A DNA stretch of 64,000 bases from Mixta sp031457955 (GTDB lineage: Bacteria > Pseudomonadota > Gammaproteobacteria > Enterobacterales > Enterobacteriaceae), in contig NZ_JAVDXN010000008.1 of the NCBI RefSeq assembly GCF_031457955.1, positions 87,541 through 151,540 of the forward strand, in the 5' to 3' direction. Under the pieces are notes generated by a model. It searched no databases and was not told the origin of the DNA. It saw nothing but the letters and a program-made list of their open reading frames with translations. Both the position numbers and the translations under genes were made by a program. This document shows, piece by piece, positions 25,539-33,535 of the stretch (the stretch's first letter is position 1; every line of letters starts with the position of its first letter).

Positions 25539-25687
25539 AGTTCGCGCTGTTGTAGGGTACAGCGGCGATAATTTGTTTCGACTCAACGGAAAAGAGTCTC
25601 GCAGAATTCATAAGTAAAAAATATGTTTAATTGCGAAAACCGGCAAAGCAAAACTTCACTCTGTGATCCAGACCTCATCTTGCGCAG

Positions 25688-25707
25688 AATGAGTTAGTTA
25701 ACTCATT
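25688..25707. repeat. 20-bp near-perfect palindrome between qorA and dusA
   Basis: AATGAGTTA-GT-TAACTCATT has perfect 9-bp arms with a 2-nt centre, too tight to form an RNA hairpin, so a protein-binding site is more likely. It lies where pspG with its PspF/IHF control region is in E. coli; no pspG-like gene is seen in the 325-bp gap. Confidence 0.5.
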
Positions 25708-25760
25708 GATAATTAGCAATGAAAAGGCGGCGTCTGAAGGCGGAAGAAGAGCGAAAAACG

Positions 25761-25790
25761 AAAACCCGTACGGCATTTATACGGGTTTTA
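25761..25790. terminator. dusA terminator
   Basis: AAAACCCGTA-cggcattta-TACGGGTTTT is a perfect 10-bp stem whose A/T flanks make it bidirectional; it lies 17 bp beyond the dusA stop. Confidence 0.85.
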
Positions 25791-25806
25791 ACATAAGAGA
25801 AACAAA

Positions 25807-26853
25807 TCAGGCGCTTGTGGTCATCTTGTCTGCGACCAGCGAGAGCGCTTTTTCAACCACTTCGATACCTGCTCCCGGCTTATGCGCATTCTCACTTAAA
25901 TAACGCCGCCACTGGCGCGCCCCAGGAATGCCCTGAAACAGACCCAGCATATGACGCGTAACATGACCAAGGTAGGTGCCCTGCGTCAGTTCGCGCTCAA
26001 TATAGGGATACATTGCACGCACCACCGCGACCGGATCGGCATCCGGCGTCGCGCTGCCAAACAGCACGCGATCAACCTGCGCCAGCAGGCCGGGGTTCTG
26101 ATAGGCTTCACGCCCCATCATCACGCCATCCAGATGCCCCAGATGCGTTTGCGCCTCTTCCAGCGTTTTTACGCCGCCGTTGAGCGCCAGCGTCAGCTGA
26201 GGAAAATCGCGCTTGAGCTGATAAACGCGCGGGTAATCCAGCGGCGGAATCTCACGGTTCTCTTTTGGGCTCAGGCCAGAGAGCCAGGCTTTACGCGCAT
26301 GGATAATAAAGGTGTCGCAGCCGCCCTGCTGGGCCACCGTACCGATAAAATCGCACAAGAATTCATAGCTATCCTGCTCGTCGATACCGATGCGGGTTTT
26401 CACCGTCACCGGGATGGAAACCACGTCACGCATCGCCTTAATGCAATCCGCTACCAGCGCGGCTTCACCCATCAAACAGGCACCGAAGCGTCCGTTCTGT
26501 ACACGGTCGGACGGGCAACCCACGTTCAGGTTGATCTCATCATAGCCACGCGCTTCCGCCAGCTGCGCGCATTGCGCCAGCGCGGCAGGATCGCTGCCGC
26601 CCAGCTGTAAAGCCACCGGATGTTCCGCCTCGTTATAGGCCAGATAGTCGCCTTTGCCGTGAATAATCGCGCCAGTGGTGACCATTTCGGTATAGAGCAG
26701 CGTATTGCGCGTCAGCTGACGATGGAAATAACGGCAGTGACGATCGGTCCAGTCGAGCATCGGCGCGATGGAGAAGCGCTGAGCGGAAAAAGTTGCGCTA
26801 TTTTTAGCGGCGCTGTTGTCCAGGGCCGTTGATATCTCTGAATTTTGAGGCAT
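25807..26853 (-). CDS. dusA: tRNA-dihydrouridine(20/20a) synthase DusA
   Basis: A 348-residue FMN enzyme that reduces U20/U20a in the tRNA D-loop. The N-terminal APMLDWTDRHCRYFHR, the catalytic Cys region NVGCPSDRVQNGRFGACLMG, VTVKTRIGID and ALNGGVKT define DusA. Start ATG 26853 gives a 25-residue N-terminal tail of low complexity before the barrel; a nearer start cannot be excluded. Synteny dusA-qorA matches E. coli apart from missing pspG. Confidence 0.95.
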   Translation of the reverse strand: MPQNSEISTALDNSAAKNSATFSAQRFSIAPMLDWTDRHCRYFHRQLTRNTLLYTEMVTTGAIIHGKGDYLAYNEAEHPVALQLGGSDPAALAQCAQLAEARGYDEINLNVGCPSDRVQNGRFGACLMGEAALVADCIKAMRDVVSIPVTVKTRIGIDEQDSYEFLCDFIGTVAQQGGCDTFIIHARKAWLSGLSPKENREIPPLDYPRVYQLKRDFPQLTLALNGGVKTLEEAQTHLGHLDGVMMGREAYQNPGLLAQVDRVLFGSATPDADPVAVVRAMYPYIERELTQGTYLGHVTRHMLGLFQGIPGARQWRRYLSENAHKPGAGIEVVEKALSLVADKMTTSA

Positions 26854-26982
26854 GTTTTAACTTTTGATGTTTCTGTTCACCGCCATTCTGCAACGGGAAC
26901 AAAGGAAAAGGCAGAATAAAAGATGGCCGATTATAACATAGCGTGATGTCTGGCGCGTAGAGCGCGTATTACGCTCAAAGAA

Positions 26983-27279
26983 TCAAATGGCTTTAAGCTG
27001 GTTAATGATAAAAGGATTATCCTGCAGTAACAGCAGAAGTTTTCTTGAGGCGCCGGTTGGCTGACGCCGTTTGGTTTCCCAGCTTTTTACAAGGTCATAA
27101 CTGACACCGACGGCCACGGCAAAATCCTGTTGTTTTAACCCGGTGGCTTCACGTATCGCTTTGACATCAATCTCGCTAAAAGTATGAACATGCTCCGGCT
27201 CTGGCGATTGTTCACCTTTTTCAATTCTGATCATCTCTTCTGCACTTGCCAGCAGATCGGCAAATAATTCATCTTTCAT
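26983..27279 (-). CDS. NadS-type HTH antitoxin
   Basis: A 98-residue antitoxin. Residues 1-35 are an acidic toxin-binding arm; residues 36-88 are an XRE helix-turn-helix (EIDVKAIREATGLKQQDFAV, GVSYDLVKSWETKRRQPTGA). The gene lies 71 bp behind a RelE/HigB toxin on the same strand. The toxin-first order and the C-terminal HTH fit the HigBA/NadS class. It should neutralise the toxin and repress the operon through the upstream TGTAC palindromes. Confidence 0.88.
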   Translation of the reverse strand: MKDELFADLLASAEEMIRIEKGEQSPEPEHVHTFSEIDVKAIREATGLKQQDFAVAVGVSYDLVKSWETKRRQPTGASRKLLLLLQDNPFIINQLKAI

Positions 27280-27350
27280 CGGTATCTCATCGCCTCAGTT
27301 GACGCCGCATCCGGTCCAGTTACCATAATGGGAGTTACAGAATCTCAGCG

Positions 27351-27668
27351 TTACGCCAGCAGATCGGATAGCTGCTTCAGTACTCTCTTTTGCTCTTCCG
27401 TTAAATCATCCTGTTCATTTTTGGGATATAACAGAGCCAGGTAAATCCTTCCTTTACTTATCACATTGTAATAAATAACGCGTACGCCGCCGCGTTTTCC
27501 TGTTCCTGGACGACCCCAACGTATTTTCCGAAACCCTCCCGTTCCCGCGATAGTGGCTCCACCCTCAGGATCTTCTATTAACATCTCCTGAAAAGCCCGG
27601 AATTCATCAGCAGGCAGGAGTTCCTGACGTCGTTTACTGAAACCCTGCAGTTCAATAAAAGTGAACAT
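27351..27668 (-). CDS. RelE/HigB-family toxin
   Basis: A 105-residue toxin of the RelE/ParE superfamily, HigB2 branch. Visible family elements: GTGGFRKIRWGRPGTGKRGG (substrate-contact basic loop), VRVIYYNVISKGRIYLALLY strands and the tail KNEQDDLTEEQKRVL. Such toxins are ribosome-dependent mRNA endonucleases. ATG 27668 is chosen because AGGGAACGAG precedes it; longer in-frame starts at 27689 and 27722 would run into the operator region. Activity is inferred from family. Confidence 0.87.
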   Translation of the reverse strand: MFTFIELQGFSKRRQELLPADEFRAFQEMLIEDPEGGATIAGTGGFRKIRWGRPGTGKRGGVRVIYYNVISKGRIYLALLYPKNEQDDLTEEQKRVLKQLSDLLA

Positions 27669-27708
27669 CTCGTTCCCTGACGTGTTCATAACTTTGAGAC
27701 AGATTAGA

Positions 27709-27751
27709 TGTACCAGGTACACAAATCAAGCCATTTAATGTACTCCGTACA
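27709..27751. promoter_or_regulatory. Duplicated palindromic operator of the toxin-antitoxin operon
   Basis: TGTACCAGGTACA (27709-27721) and TGTACTCCGTACA (27739-27751) are two copies of TGTAC-N3-GTACA, centres 30 bp apart (about three helical turns, same DNA face). They lie 41-83 bp upstream of the toxin start, where autoregulating antitoxins bind. Confidence 0.75.
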
Positions 27752-27830
27752 CGTTAAATTACAACCACCTGCTTCTATTCGCTAACGGTTAGGATTGTAA
27801 AATTCAGGAATCTCGCTTTTCTCACCTTAT

Positions 27831-27869
27831 AAATAAAAACAGGGCCGCAATACACTCATTACGGCCCTG
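27831..27869 (-). terminator. Terminator of the TraF-like gene
   Basis: On the minus strand CAGGGCCG pairs with CGGCCCTG across a 14-nt loop and is followed by a T5/T3 run, 42 bp after the stop. Confidence 0.82.
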
Positions 27870-27910
27870 CTCCTGAACTGTGTCTTTCCTGGCGCTATCC
27901 GCTTAATTTA

Positions 27911-29185
27911 TCAGAAAGAAAAGCCCAGCTGCGCCATCGCGCCCCAGGTATCGTCGTCGCCAACGGAACCGGCCAGATCGAGATGAATGCGGTTATTAAA
28001 TGGTGAAATGCCGAAACCGGCGCTTACCACATTGGCATCATTGGATTTCATATCAGCATGATAGCCGCCGCGTAGCTGTAACCAGTCCAGCGCACGATAT
28101 TCCACGCCGACGCCTGCGTACTGGCTGTCATCCTGCGATTTGAAACGTTTGGTGCGAGTGGCATCCACATCCAGGCTGGCAGTCAGCTTTTCGGTATGCC
28201 AGGCCGCACCGGCGGTAACCAGCGGACGGATCTGGTAAGTGTCCTGATAGCCATTCACCTCTTTGGTCTCAATATCGCGTGAGATCAGGTTTTGCGCGCT
28301 CAGGCCAAATGTCCAGTTCTCGCCCACATCGGTAGAGAGGCCGGCATCGAGGTTAAAGCCGCTATCGTTTTTGCGATACTGGCTGTCGGTAACCTTATCT
28401 TTATCGAAGTTATAAACCGAGGCGCGATAGTTATACAGGCGAGTCTGCTGTAGCTTGGGCGTAACGCCGACCGAGACCGCCTGTCCGCCAATGTTAAACT
28501 CATGCGCAACCGCAATGCCGTAATCCGCTACGATGGCCGCCACGCCGGTGGCGCTGGAGCGCAGCAAATACTGATCGCCCGGTGCGGGAAAAAGTGAACC
28601 GTCGGCCACCGCATCAAGATAGTCGATATCGCTTTGCGCCACGTCAGTTTGCAGATGCGCCGTACCATAAGCTTTGGCCACAAACGCAAACGGCAGCGTT
28701 TCATTCGGCACCGCCACCACAATAGCGGCACCGGCAGAGCCGTTCGCCTTATTGCCGCGCAGATCGCGCAGCTGGTTAGCCAAATCACCAGAGGCGGAGC
28801 GCACGTTGCTAATCAGGTCAAGCGCGCCTGCAGGGTTAGTCAGTAAATCGTTAACGTCAAAGTTCCGGAATACATCCTGATAGCGATCAACGGTATCGGT
28901 AACATCATCGATCTTATCGATCATATTATCTTTATCGCTGAGCTGCACACCGACGGAAGGCAGAATCACACTCACCCGATCTTCCGCACGACCTTTGGTC
29001 AGCAGCGCCGGGTTAGATAATGGCGCGGTGGTATAGTTAGATGAAGCCACGCCCGTCCCGCCCATCGCATCATTACGTGCATCAAAGTAGCTGCCGGCCG
29101 CCAGGGAAGAAAACGAGGTAAATATTAACGGCATTAATACCGCCGCAGGAGAAAGCTTCAAAACATGAATGTTTTTCTTTGCCAT
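27911..29185 (-). CDS. TraF-like (PF13729-type) outer-membrane barrel protein
   Basis: A 424-residue exported protein. The signal peptide ends in SSLAA (residue ~30 from ATG 29185). The mature start GSYFDARNDAMGGTGVASSNY and the strand-rich C-terminal half ending LGFSF (terminal Phe) are those of the conjugal-transfer TraF_2/FadL-like barrel family. The middle holds an Asp-rich segment (DNMIDKIDDVTDTVDRYQD). The function of chromosomal members is not established; F-plasmid TraF is a distinct small-fold relative only by name, so a conjugation role should not be assumed. An upstream GTG at 29230 is less likely, having no fitting signal sequence. Confidence 0.82.
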   Translation of the reverse strand: MAKKNIHVLKLSPAAVLMPLIFTSFSSLAAGSYFDARNDAMGGTGVASSNYTTAPLSNPALLTKGRAEDRVSVILPSVGVQLSDKDNMIDKIDDVTDTVDRYQDVFRNFDVNDLLTNPAGALDLISNVRSASGDLANQLRDLRGNKANGSAGAAIVVAVPNETLPFAFVAKAYGTAHLQTDVAQSDIDYLDAVADGSLFPAPGDQYLLRSSATGVAAIVADYGIAVAHEFNIGGQAVSVGVTPKLQQTRLYNYRASVYNFDKDKVTDSQYRKNDSGFNLDAGLSTDVGENWTFGLSAQNLISRDIETKEVNGYQDTYQIRPLVTAGAAWHTEKLTASLDVDATRTKRFKSQDDSQYAGVGVEYRALDWLQLRGGYHADMKSNDANVVSAGFGISPFNNRIHLDLAGSVGDDDTWGAMAQLGFSF

Positions 29186-29738
29186 TATCAGACGCCACCC
29201 AAAATAAGCTGAAAGTAAGAAGGAAATCACTGGGTGAATGATGACCAGTAATTGCCTGTTTTATTAACCTGAACTCAGGCCATTTTCCCCGGCTTATCAG
29301 AGGATTGCTGCTTTTATGCGCAACCGTTAGCTTAACCTTTCTTTTAGATTTTCCGGCAATTTAACTTTTCTGCCGTTATTAAGCCTGATTGAACATTAGC
29401 TGGATCTTTTTTCTCCTGCAAACAGGAAGCGTGCTTATTAGTGGATCTAAATAAAATGGTTAACACGATCAGTGGTATGACGCTGCGGTCAGGCAGCGAC
29501 AGGCTCGCTCATTGGCAATTGTCAGAAACGCAGGACGATTTTTTATGCTTTTTTAGAAGAGATTTGGCAAGAGAGCGCTGTTTTACGGCCAATCTTAAAC
29601 CACAGAATGACGCGATTTTTAGGCGAAATTTTTGGCGAGCGGTTGTTTCAGGCAGGTCGGCAACGGGCGTTTTGGCAATCATTTTGCCTGGTAAAGGGCG
29701 TGTGATAAAATAACATCTCAATCGCCCGGAGAAAGATT
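29186..29738. other. Intergenic region between the TraF-like gene and zur
   Basis: About 550 bp between divergent genes. It contains AT-rich tracts but no gene or clear operator; a 90-codon frame at 29441 has no family features or ribosome site. The zur Shine-Dalgarno GGAGAAAG lies at its right end. Confidence 0.5.
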
Positions 29739-30254
29739 ATGAGCGTATCACCTTCACAACAGATTCTGTCGCAGGCTGAAAAAATTTGTCTGCAACGCAA
29801 CGTGCGCCTGACACCACAGCGTCTGGAGGTGCTGCGTCTGATGGTGGAAAAGAATACCGCTATCAGCGCCTATGACCTGCTCGATCTGCTACGCGCCTCT
29901 GAACCGCAGGCCAAACCGCCCACCATTTATCGCGCGCTCGACTTTTTGCTGGAGCAGGGCTTTATTCATCGCGTTGAATCGAACAACAGCTACGTGGTCT
30001 GCCATCACTTCGAAGAACCACAGCATACTTCCGCGATGTTGATTTGCGATCGTTGCGGCACCGTCAGTGAGCAGCATGCGCAGGGCGTGGAAACGGTCCT
30101 TCAGCTGCTGTCTCAGCAGAGCGGCTTTTCGCTGCGTAATAGCGTGATTGAAGCGCATGGCCTGTGCGCACTCTGTAAAGATGTAGAAAGCTGCCAGCAG
30201 CCGGAAAGCTGCACGCACGATCACAGCATCGTGGAGAAAAAACGCGGGCGGTAG
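29739..30254 (+). CDS. zur: Zinc uptake regulator Zur (Fur family)
   Basis: A 171-residue Fur-family repressor. The winged helix (QRLEVLRLMVEKNTAISAYD, PPTIYRALDFLLEQGFIHRV) is followed by metal sites: structural CDRCGTV and CALCKDVESC Cys pairs and the HHFEEPQHTSAML region. It represses znuABC-type uptake genes when zinc is replete. Neighbourhood zur-yjbJ-dinF-lexA is as in E. coli. Confidence 0.95.
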   Translation: MSVSPSQQILSQAEKICLQRNVRLTPQRLEVLRLMVEKNTAISAYDLLDLLRASEPQAKPPTIYRALDFLLEQGFIHRVESNNSYVVCHHFEEPQHTSAMLICDRCGTVSEQHAQGVETVLQLLSQQSGFSLRNSVIEAHGLCALCKDVESCQQPESCTHDHSIVEKKRGR

Positions 30255-30283
30255 CCAGCAAGGCCTTTGCGTCGTGCGGTTTT

Positions 30284-30383
30284 CATGAGGCGAAGGCTAC
30301 GCTATCAAAGCGCAGAGCAGTGGGTGAAGCGATGAGGTGGCCGCAGCAACGAGCGAGAGCCTCATGCAGCGCAGCATGATAGC
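30284..30383. repeat. Crossing inverted repeats between zur and yjbJ
   Basis: CATGAGGC (30284-30291) pairs with GCCTCATG (30359-30366), and GCTATCA (30301-30307) pairs with TGATAGC (30377-30383). The two pairings interleave, so both could only form together as a pseudoknot or as alternative structures. The segment is GC-rich and not protein coding. It could be a small structured RNA or a decayed insertion; no family is recognised. Confidence 0.4.
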
Positions 30384-30426
30384 TGTGGTAAGTCGTGAAG
30401 GTGCAACGGGTCATACAGAGAGTAAA

Positions 30427-30445
30427 TGGCACATTCCTTGTGCCA
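30427..30445 (-). terminator. Possible yjbJ terminator
   Basis: TGGCACA-ttcct-TGTGCCA is a perfect 7-bp stem 30 bp past the yjbJ stop, with only a short T3 on the minus strand. Confidence 0.45.
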
Positions 30446-30474
30446 GGGTAGGAGCATAATCCTGAAAAGCGAAC

Positions 30475-30687
30475 TTACCAGCGATAATCGCGGTTGTTGG
30501 TTTCCCAATCGCTCACTTCTTTTTCCGCTTCGTCTTTTGCATAGCCGTAGCGTTCCTGAATTTTACCGACCAGCTGATCGCGTTTACCTTCGATAACAGT
30601 CATGTCATCATCGGTCAGCTTGCCCCATTTTTCCTTCATTTTACCTTTAAACTGTTTCCAGTTACCGCCGGCTTCGTCTCTGTTCAT
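30475..30687 (-). CDS. yjbJ: CsbD-family stress protein YjbJ
   Basis: A 70-residue CsbD-like protein. The family repeat GNWKQFKGKMKEKWGKLTDD and the C-terminal RYGYAKDEAEKEVSDW are conserved. In E. coli YjbJ is an abundant general-stress protein under RpoS; the mechanism is unknown. It has its own promoter space on both sides and keeps the E. coli place between zur and dinF. Confidence 0.93.
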   Translation of the reverse strand: MNRDEAGGNWKQFKGKMKEKWGKLTDDDMTVIEGKRDQLVGKIQERYGYAKDEAEKEVSDWETNNRDYRW

Positions 30688-30909
30688 AATTTTGTCCTCT
30701 ACCTTGGGTGTTAACAGCTTCTGGCTACCAACGCGATCTCACAACAATAAAAAGCGCTGATTCCCTGTGTTTGACACTTTTAATAATAGTAGAAACGGGC
30801 GAATTTGCTCTGAAACACAGGAATATGAACTAAAAAATCGCCTCAATAACCCTGAAGCATGCTGAAAACCCAGCCAATTCAGCTAATAAGCGTAACGGTA
30901 ACAAATGTG

Positions 30910-32232
30910 TCAAAGCGTAAACCAGGTGCCCCGCTGCTGATAACGATGCCATACCCATCCCAGCGTCAGCCCGCGCAACAGCAGGAAAACGGTAACGGCC
31001 AGCCATAAACCATGATTTCCCAGCTGCGGCACGGTGAATAGTGTGATGCCAAACCCCAACGCCGCCAGCGCCATACTGTTGCGCATTTCACGGCCGCGTG
31101 TTGCGCCAATAAACATGCCATCCAGCAAATAGCACCAGACGCCGACCACAGGTAACAGCATCTGCCACGGCAGATAGCGATCCGCCAGCGCCTGTAGCTG
31201 CGGCAAGGAAGTCAGCAGCGTAACGACATCCCTGCCCCAAAGCCCATAGCCTACGGCGAACAGCAGCGCGACCAGTCCCGCCTGCCGACAGGCGGCAAAC
31301 CAGACCCGGCGCAGCTTCGCCTCATCGCCGACGCCAAAGGCCTCGCCGGAAACCGCCTCAACCGCATAGGCAAAGCCATCCAGCGCATAAGCGGTAAAAG
31401 TCAGGAACATCAGCAGCACCGCATTTACCGCTACGATCTCGCTGCCCATGCGCGCGCCTAAAATCGTGACAGAGGCGAAGCAGAGCTGTAGCAGCAGCGA
31501 ACGCAGCATAATGTCGCGGTTCAAGCGCAGTAACCGGCGCATATTGCCCTTCAGACCCTGTTTTAGATGCGTAAAGGTTATCTGACGCAGGCGTAACACA
31601 TGCCATACCAGCCCCAGCCCGACCAGCAGCGAAACGGTTTCAGCAATGGCGGTTGCCGCCGCTGCGCCCGCCACGCCCCAGCCAAGGCCGATAACAAACC
31701 ACAGGTCGAGCAGGATATTGACCAGATTACCGACGATCAACAAGATGAACGGAGCACGCGCATACTGCACGCCCAGCAGCCAACCGAGTATCACCAAATT
31801 AGCCAGCGTCGCGGGGGCGCTAAGCCAGCGGATGTGGATAAAGCGCTGCGCCTGTTCCAGCACTGCCGGGCTGCCGCCCACCGCCTGCGCGGCCAGAGCG
31901 CTAAGCGGCTCACGCAACAGGATAAAGGCGATACCGGCAACCAGGGCGATGCATAAGGGTTGTACCAGCGCGCGCGCCAGCGCCTGCTTATCGCCTGCGC
32001 CAAACGCCTGCGCGGTGAGCCCGGTAGTGCTCATACGCAGGAAAAGCAGCAGCATAAACAGAAAGCTGGTCGCGGTGGCGCCTACCGCGACGCCGCCCAG
32101 ATAGACGGGGCTGTCCAGGTGACCAATAACGGCAGTGTCCACCAGGCCCAGCAGCGGCACGGTAATGTTTGAGAGGATCATGGGCAGCGCCAGCCGCCAG
32201 AGATTTTTATCAGTCGCAGAGAAGAAGTGCAT
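30910..32232 (-). CDS. dinF: MATE-family efflux pump DinF
   Basis: A 440-residue MATE transporter with about 12 membrane segments. The start FFSATDKNLWRLALPMI and LGLVDTAVIGHLDSPVYLGG match DinF. It exports organic cations and bile-salt-like compounds and protects against oxidative stress in E. coli. It lies 101 bp behind lexA and should be SOS-induced by read-through, its damage-inducible name reflecting this. ATG 32232 gives the family start; an upstream in-frame frame adds five residues. Confidence 0.95.
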   Translation of the reverse strand: MHFFSATDKNLWRLALPMILSNITVPLLGLVDTAVIGHLDSPVYLGGVAVGATATSFLFMLLLFLRMSTTGLTAQAFGAGDKQALARALVQPLCIALVAGIAFILLREPLSALAAQAVGGSPAVLEQAQRFIHIRWLSAPATLANLVILGWLLGVQYARAPFILLIVGNLVNILLDLWFVIGLGWGVAGAAAATAIAETVSLLVGLGLVWHVLRLRQITFTHLKQGLKGNMRRLLRLNRDIMLRSLLLQLCFASVTILGARMGSEIVAVNAVLLMFLTFTAYALDGFAYAVEAVSGEAFGVGDEAKLRRVWFAACRQAGLVALLFAVGYGLWGRDVVTLLTSLPQLQALADRYLPWQMLLPVVGVWCYLLDGMFIGATRGREMRNSMALAALGFGITLFTVPQLGNHGLWLAVTVFLLLRGLTLGWVWHRYQQRGTWFTL

Positions 32233-32333
32233 GGCAATCCGCAGCAAGAATATGGCGACAGGCCACAGCGGTTATCGCCGGAAGAAAAATAGCAGGGGAA
32301 ATACGTGACGGCCAGCAGGCCGCCACGAAGTCA

Positions 32334-32942
32334 TTACAGCCAGTCGCCGTTACGAATAACGCCAACGGCCAGACCTTCGATTGTCAGCGTCTGCTGTTGC
32401 AGATCGACCACAATCGGCTGGAAATCATGGTTTTCCGGCAGCAGCTGCACGGTATTGCCCTGACGCTTCAGGCGCTTAACGGTCACTTCGTCATCAATGC
32501 GCGCTACGACTACCTGGCCGTTACGCACATCCTGCGTTTTATGCACCGCCAGCAGGTCGCCATCCACAATACCGATATCTTTCATCGACATGCCGCTGAC
32601 GCGCAGCAGGAAGTCTGCGTGAGGCTTGAACAGATTAGGATCAACCTGGAAGCGGCTTTCAATATGTTCCTGCGCCAGCAGCGGCTCACCGGCGGCGACG
32701 CGGCCAATCAACGGCAGGCCGTTTTCTTCTTCCGCCATCAGGCGAATCCCGCGTGAAGCACCGGACACCATCTCAATCACGCCTTTACGTGCCAGCGCTT
32801 TCAGATGTTCCTCTGCGGCGTTAGGGGAGCGAAAGCCTAACTGGGCGGCGATTTCCGCACGCGTTGGCGGCATACCTGTCTGATTAATGTGATCGCGAAT
32901 CAGGTCATAAACCTGCTGCTGCCGAGCCGTTAAGGTTTTCAT
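32334..32942 (-). CDS. lexA: SOS repressor LexA
   Basis: A 202-residue repressor, exactly the E. coli length. The N-terminal winged helix covers 1-70; self-cleavage occurs in GRVAAGEPLLAQ (Ala84-Gly85), and the catalytic dyad is Ser119 in VSGMSMKD and Lys156 in VVARIDDEVTVKR. RecA filaments trigger cleavage. Two LexA boxes lie immediately upstream, giving autoregulation. Confidence 0.98.
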   Translation of the reverse strand: MKTLTARQQQVYDLIRDHINQTGMPPTRAEIAAQLGFRSPNAAEEHLKALARKGVIEMVSGASRGIRLMAEEENGLPLIGRVAAGEPLLAQEHIESRFQVDPNLFKPHADFLLRVSGMSMKDIGIVDGDLLAVHKTQDVRNGQVVVARIDDEVTVKRLKRQGNTVQLLPENHDFQPIVVDLQQQTLTIEGLAVGVIRNGDWL

Positions 32943-32950
32943 CCCGCCCC

Positions 32951-32985
32951 CTGGTTGTTTATACAGTCGCTGTGAGTATATACAG
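32951..32985 (-). promoter_or_regulatory. Two LexA boxes in the lexA promoter
   Basis: On the minus strand CTGTATATACTCACAG (32970-32985) and CTGTATAAACAACCAG (32951-32966) lie in tandem, as in the E. coli lexA operator. The proximal box ends about 9 bp before the lexA start. Confidence 0.92.
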
Positions 32986-33047
32986 GTATTGGTGGAATGG
33001 AAACCAAATGCTGTGTAAAAAACAACTCTTTATCTATTCTGGAAAGG

Positions 33048-33416
33048 CTATCGTAAATATGACCATAGCAGGGTTACCCACACAAAAAGCGCCAGTATGA
33101 TGCTGAGCAACACCGCGGCGGATCCCATATCTTTGGCCCGTCCCGCCAGCGGATGAAACTCGCTGCCGATACGGTCAACCACCGCTTCGATAGCGCTGTT
33201 AAGGATCTCGACAATAATAATGAGAAATACCGAGCCTATCAGTAACACACGCGTGATGGCATCGACATCAAGCCAGCAGGCGATCGCGATCGCCACCAGC
33301 GCCAGAACCGCTTCCTGGCGAAACGCCGCTTCATGTTGCCAGGCCGCCCGCAGGCCTTTCCAGGAGTATCCGGCCGCTTTAATGATGCGGATCAGGCCCG
33401 TTACGTTATTTGCCAT
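33048..33416 (-). CDS. dgkA: Diacylglycerol kinase DgkA
   Basis: A 122-residue inner-membrane kinase with three membrane helices. The N-terminal amphipathic GLIRIIKAAGYSWKGLRAAW and the catalytic EILNSAIEAVVDRIGSE are conserved. It recycles diacylglycerol from membrane-derived oligosaccharide synthesis to phosphatidate. ATG 33416 fits the family start MANN. Divergent from plsB, another phospholipid gene. Confidence 0.97.
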   Translation of the reverse strand: MANNVTGLIRIIKAAGYSWKGLRAAWQHEAAFRQEAVLALVAIAIACWLDVDAITRVLLIGSVFLIIIVEILNSAIEAVVDRIGSEFHPLAGRAKDMGSAAVLLSIILALFVWVTLLWSYLR

Positions 33417-33535
33417 CTTCAGGGAACCCTTTGCAATGTTTAACGTCAATGTCAGGGTGCAGCACTAAATGCAACACCACAGATCTTCAATGCGCTTTCT
33501 GGTATGCTTGCGGCGCTTTGCTAACAAGAGGCTTC

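Noticed and set aside
27911..29185. Reading TraT and the TraF-like protein as remnants of an integrated conjugative plasmid
   Set aside because: They are 16 kb apart with intact core genes between, no relaxase, coupling protein, integrase or att repeats are seen, and their base use is like the core.
29441..29713. 90-codon frame upstream of zur
   Set aside because: No ribosome site, no family features and Arg-rich composition typical of chance frames; treated as intergenic.
29700..29735. Possible Zur box before zur
   Set aside because: GTGATAAAATAACATC has partial dyad symmetry but is too far from the Zur consensus to call.
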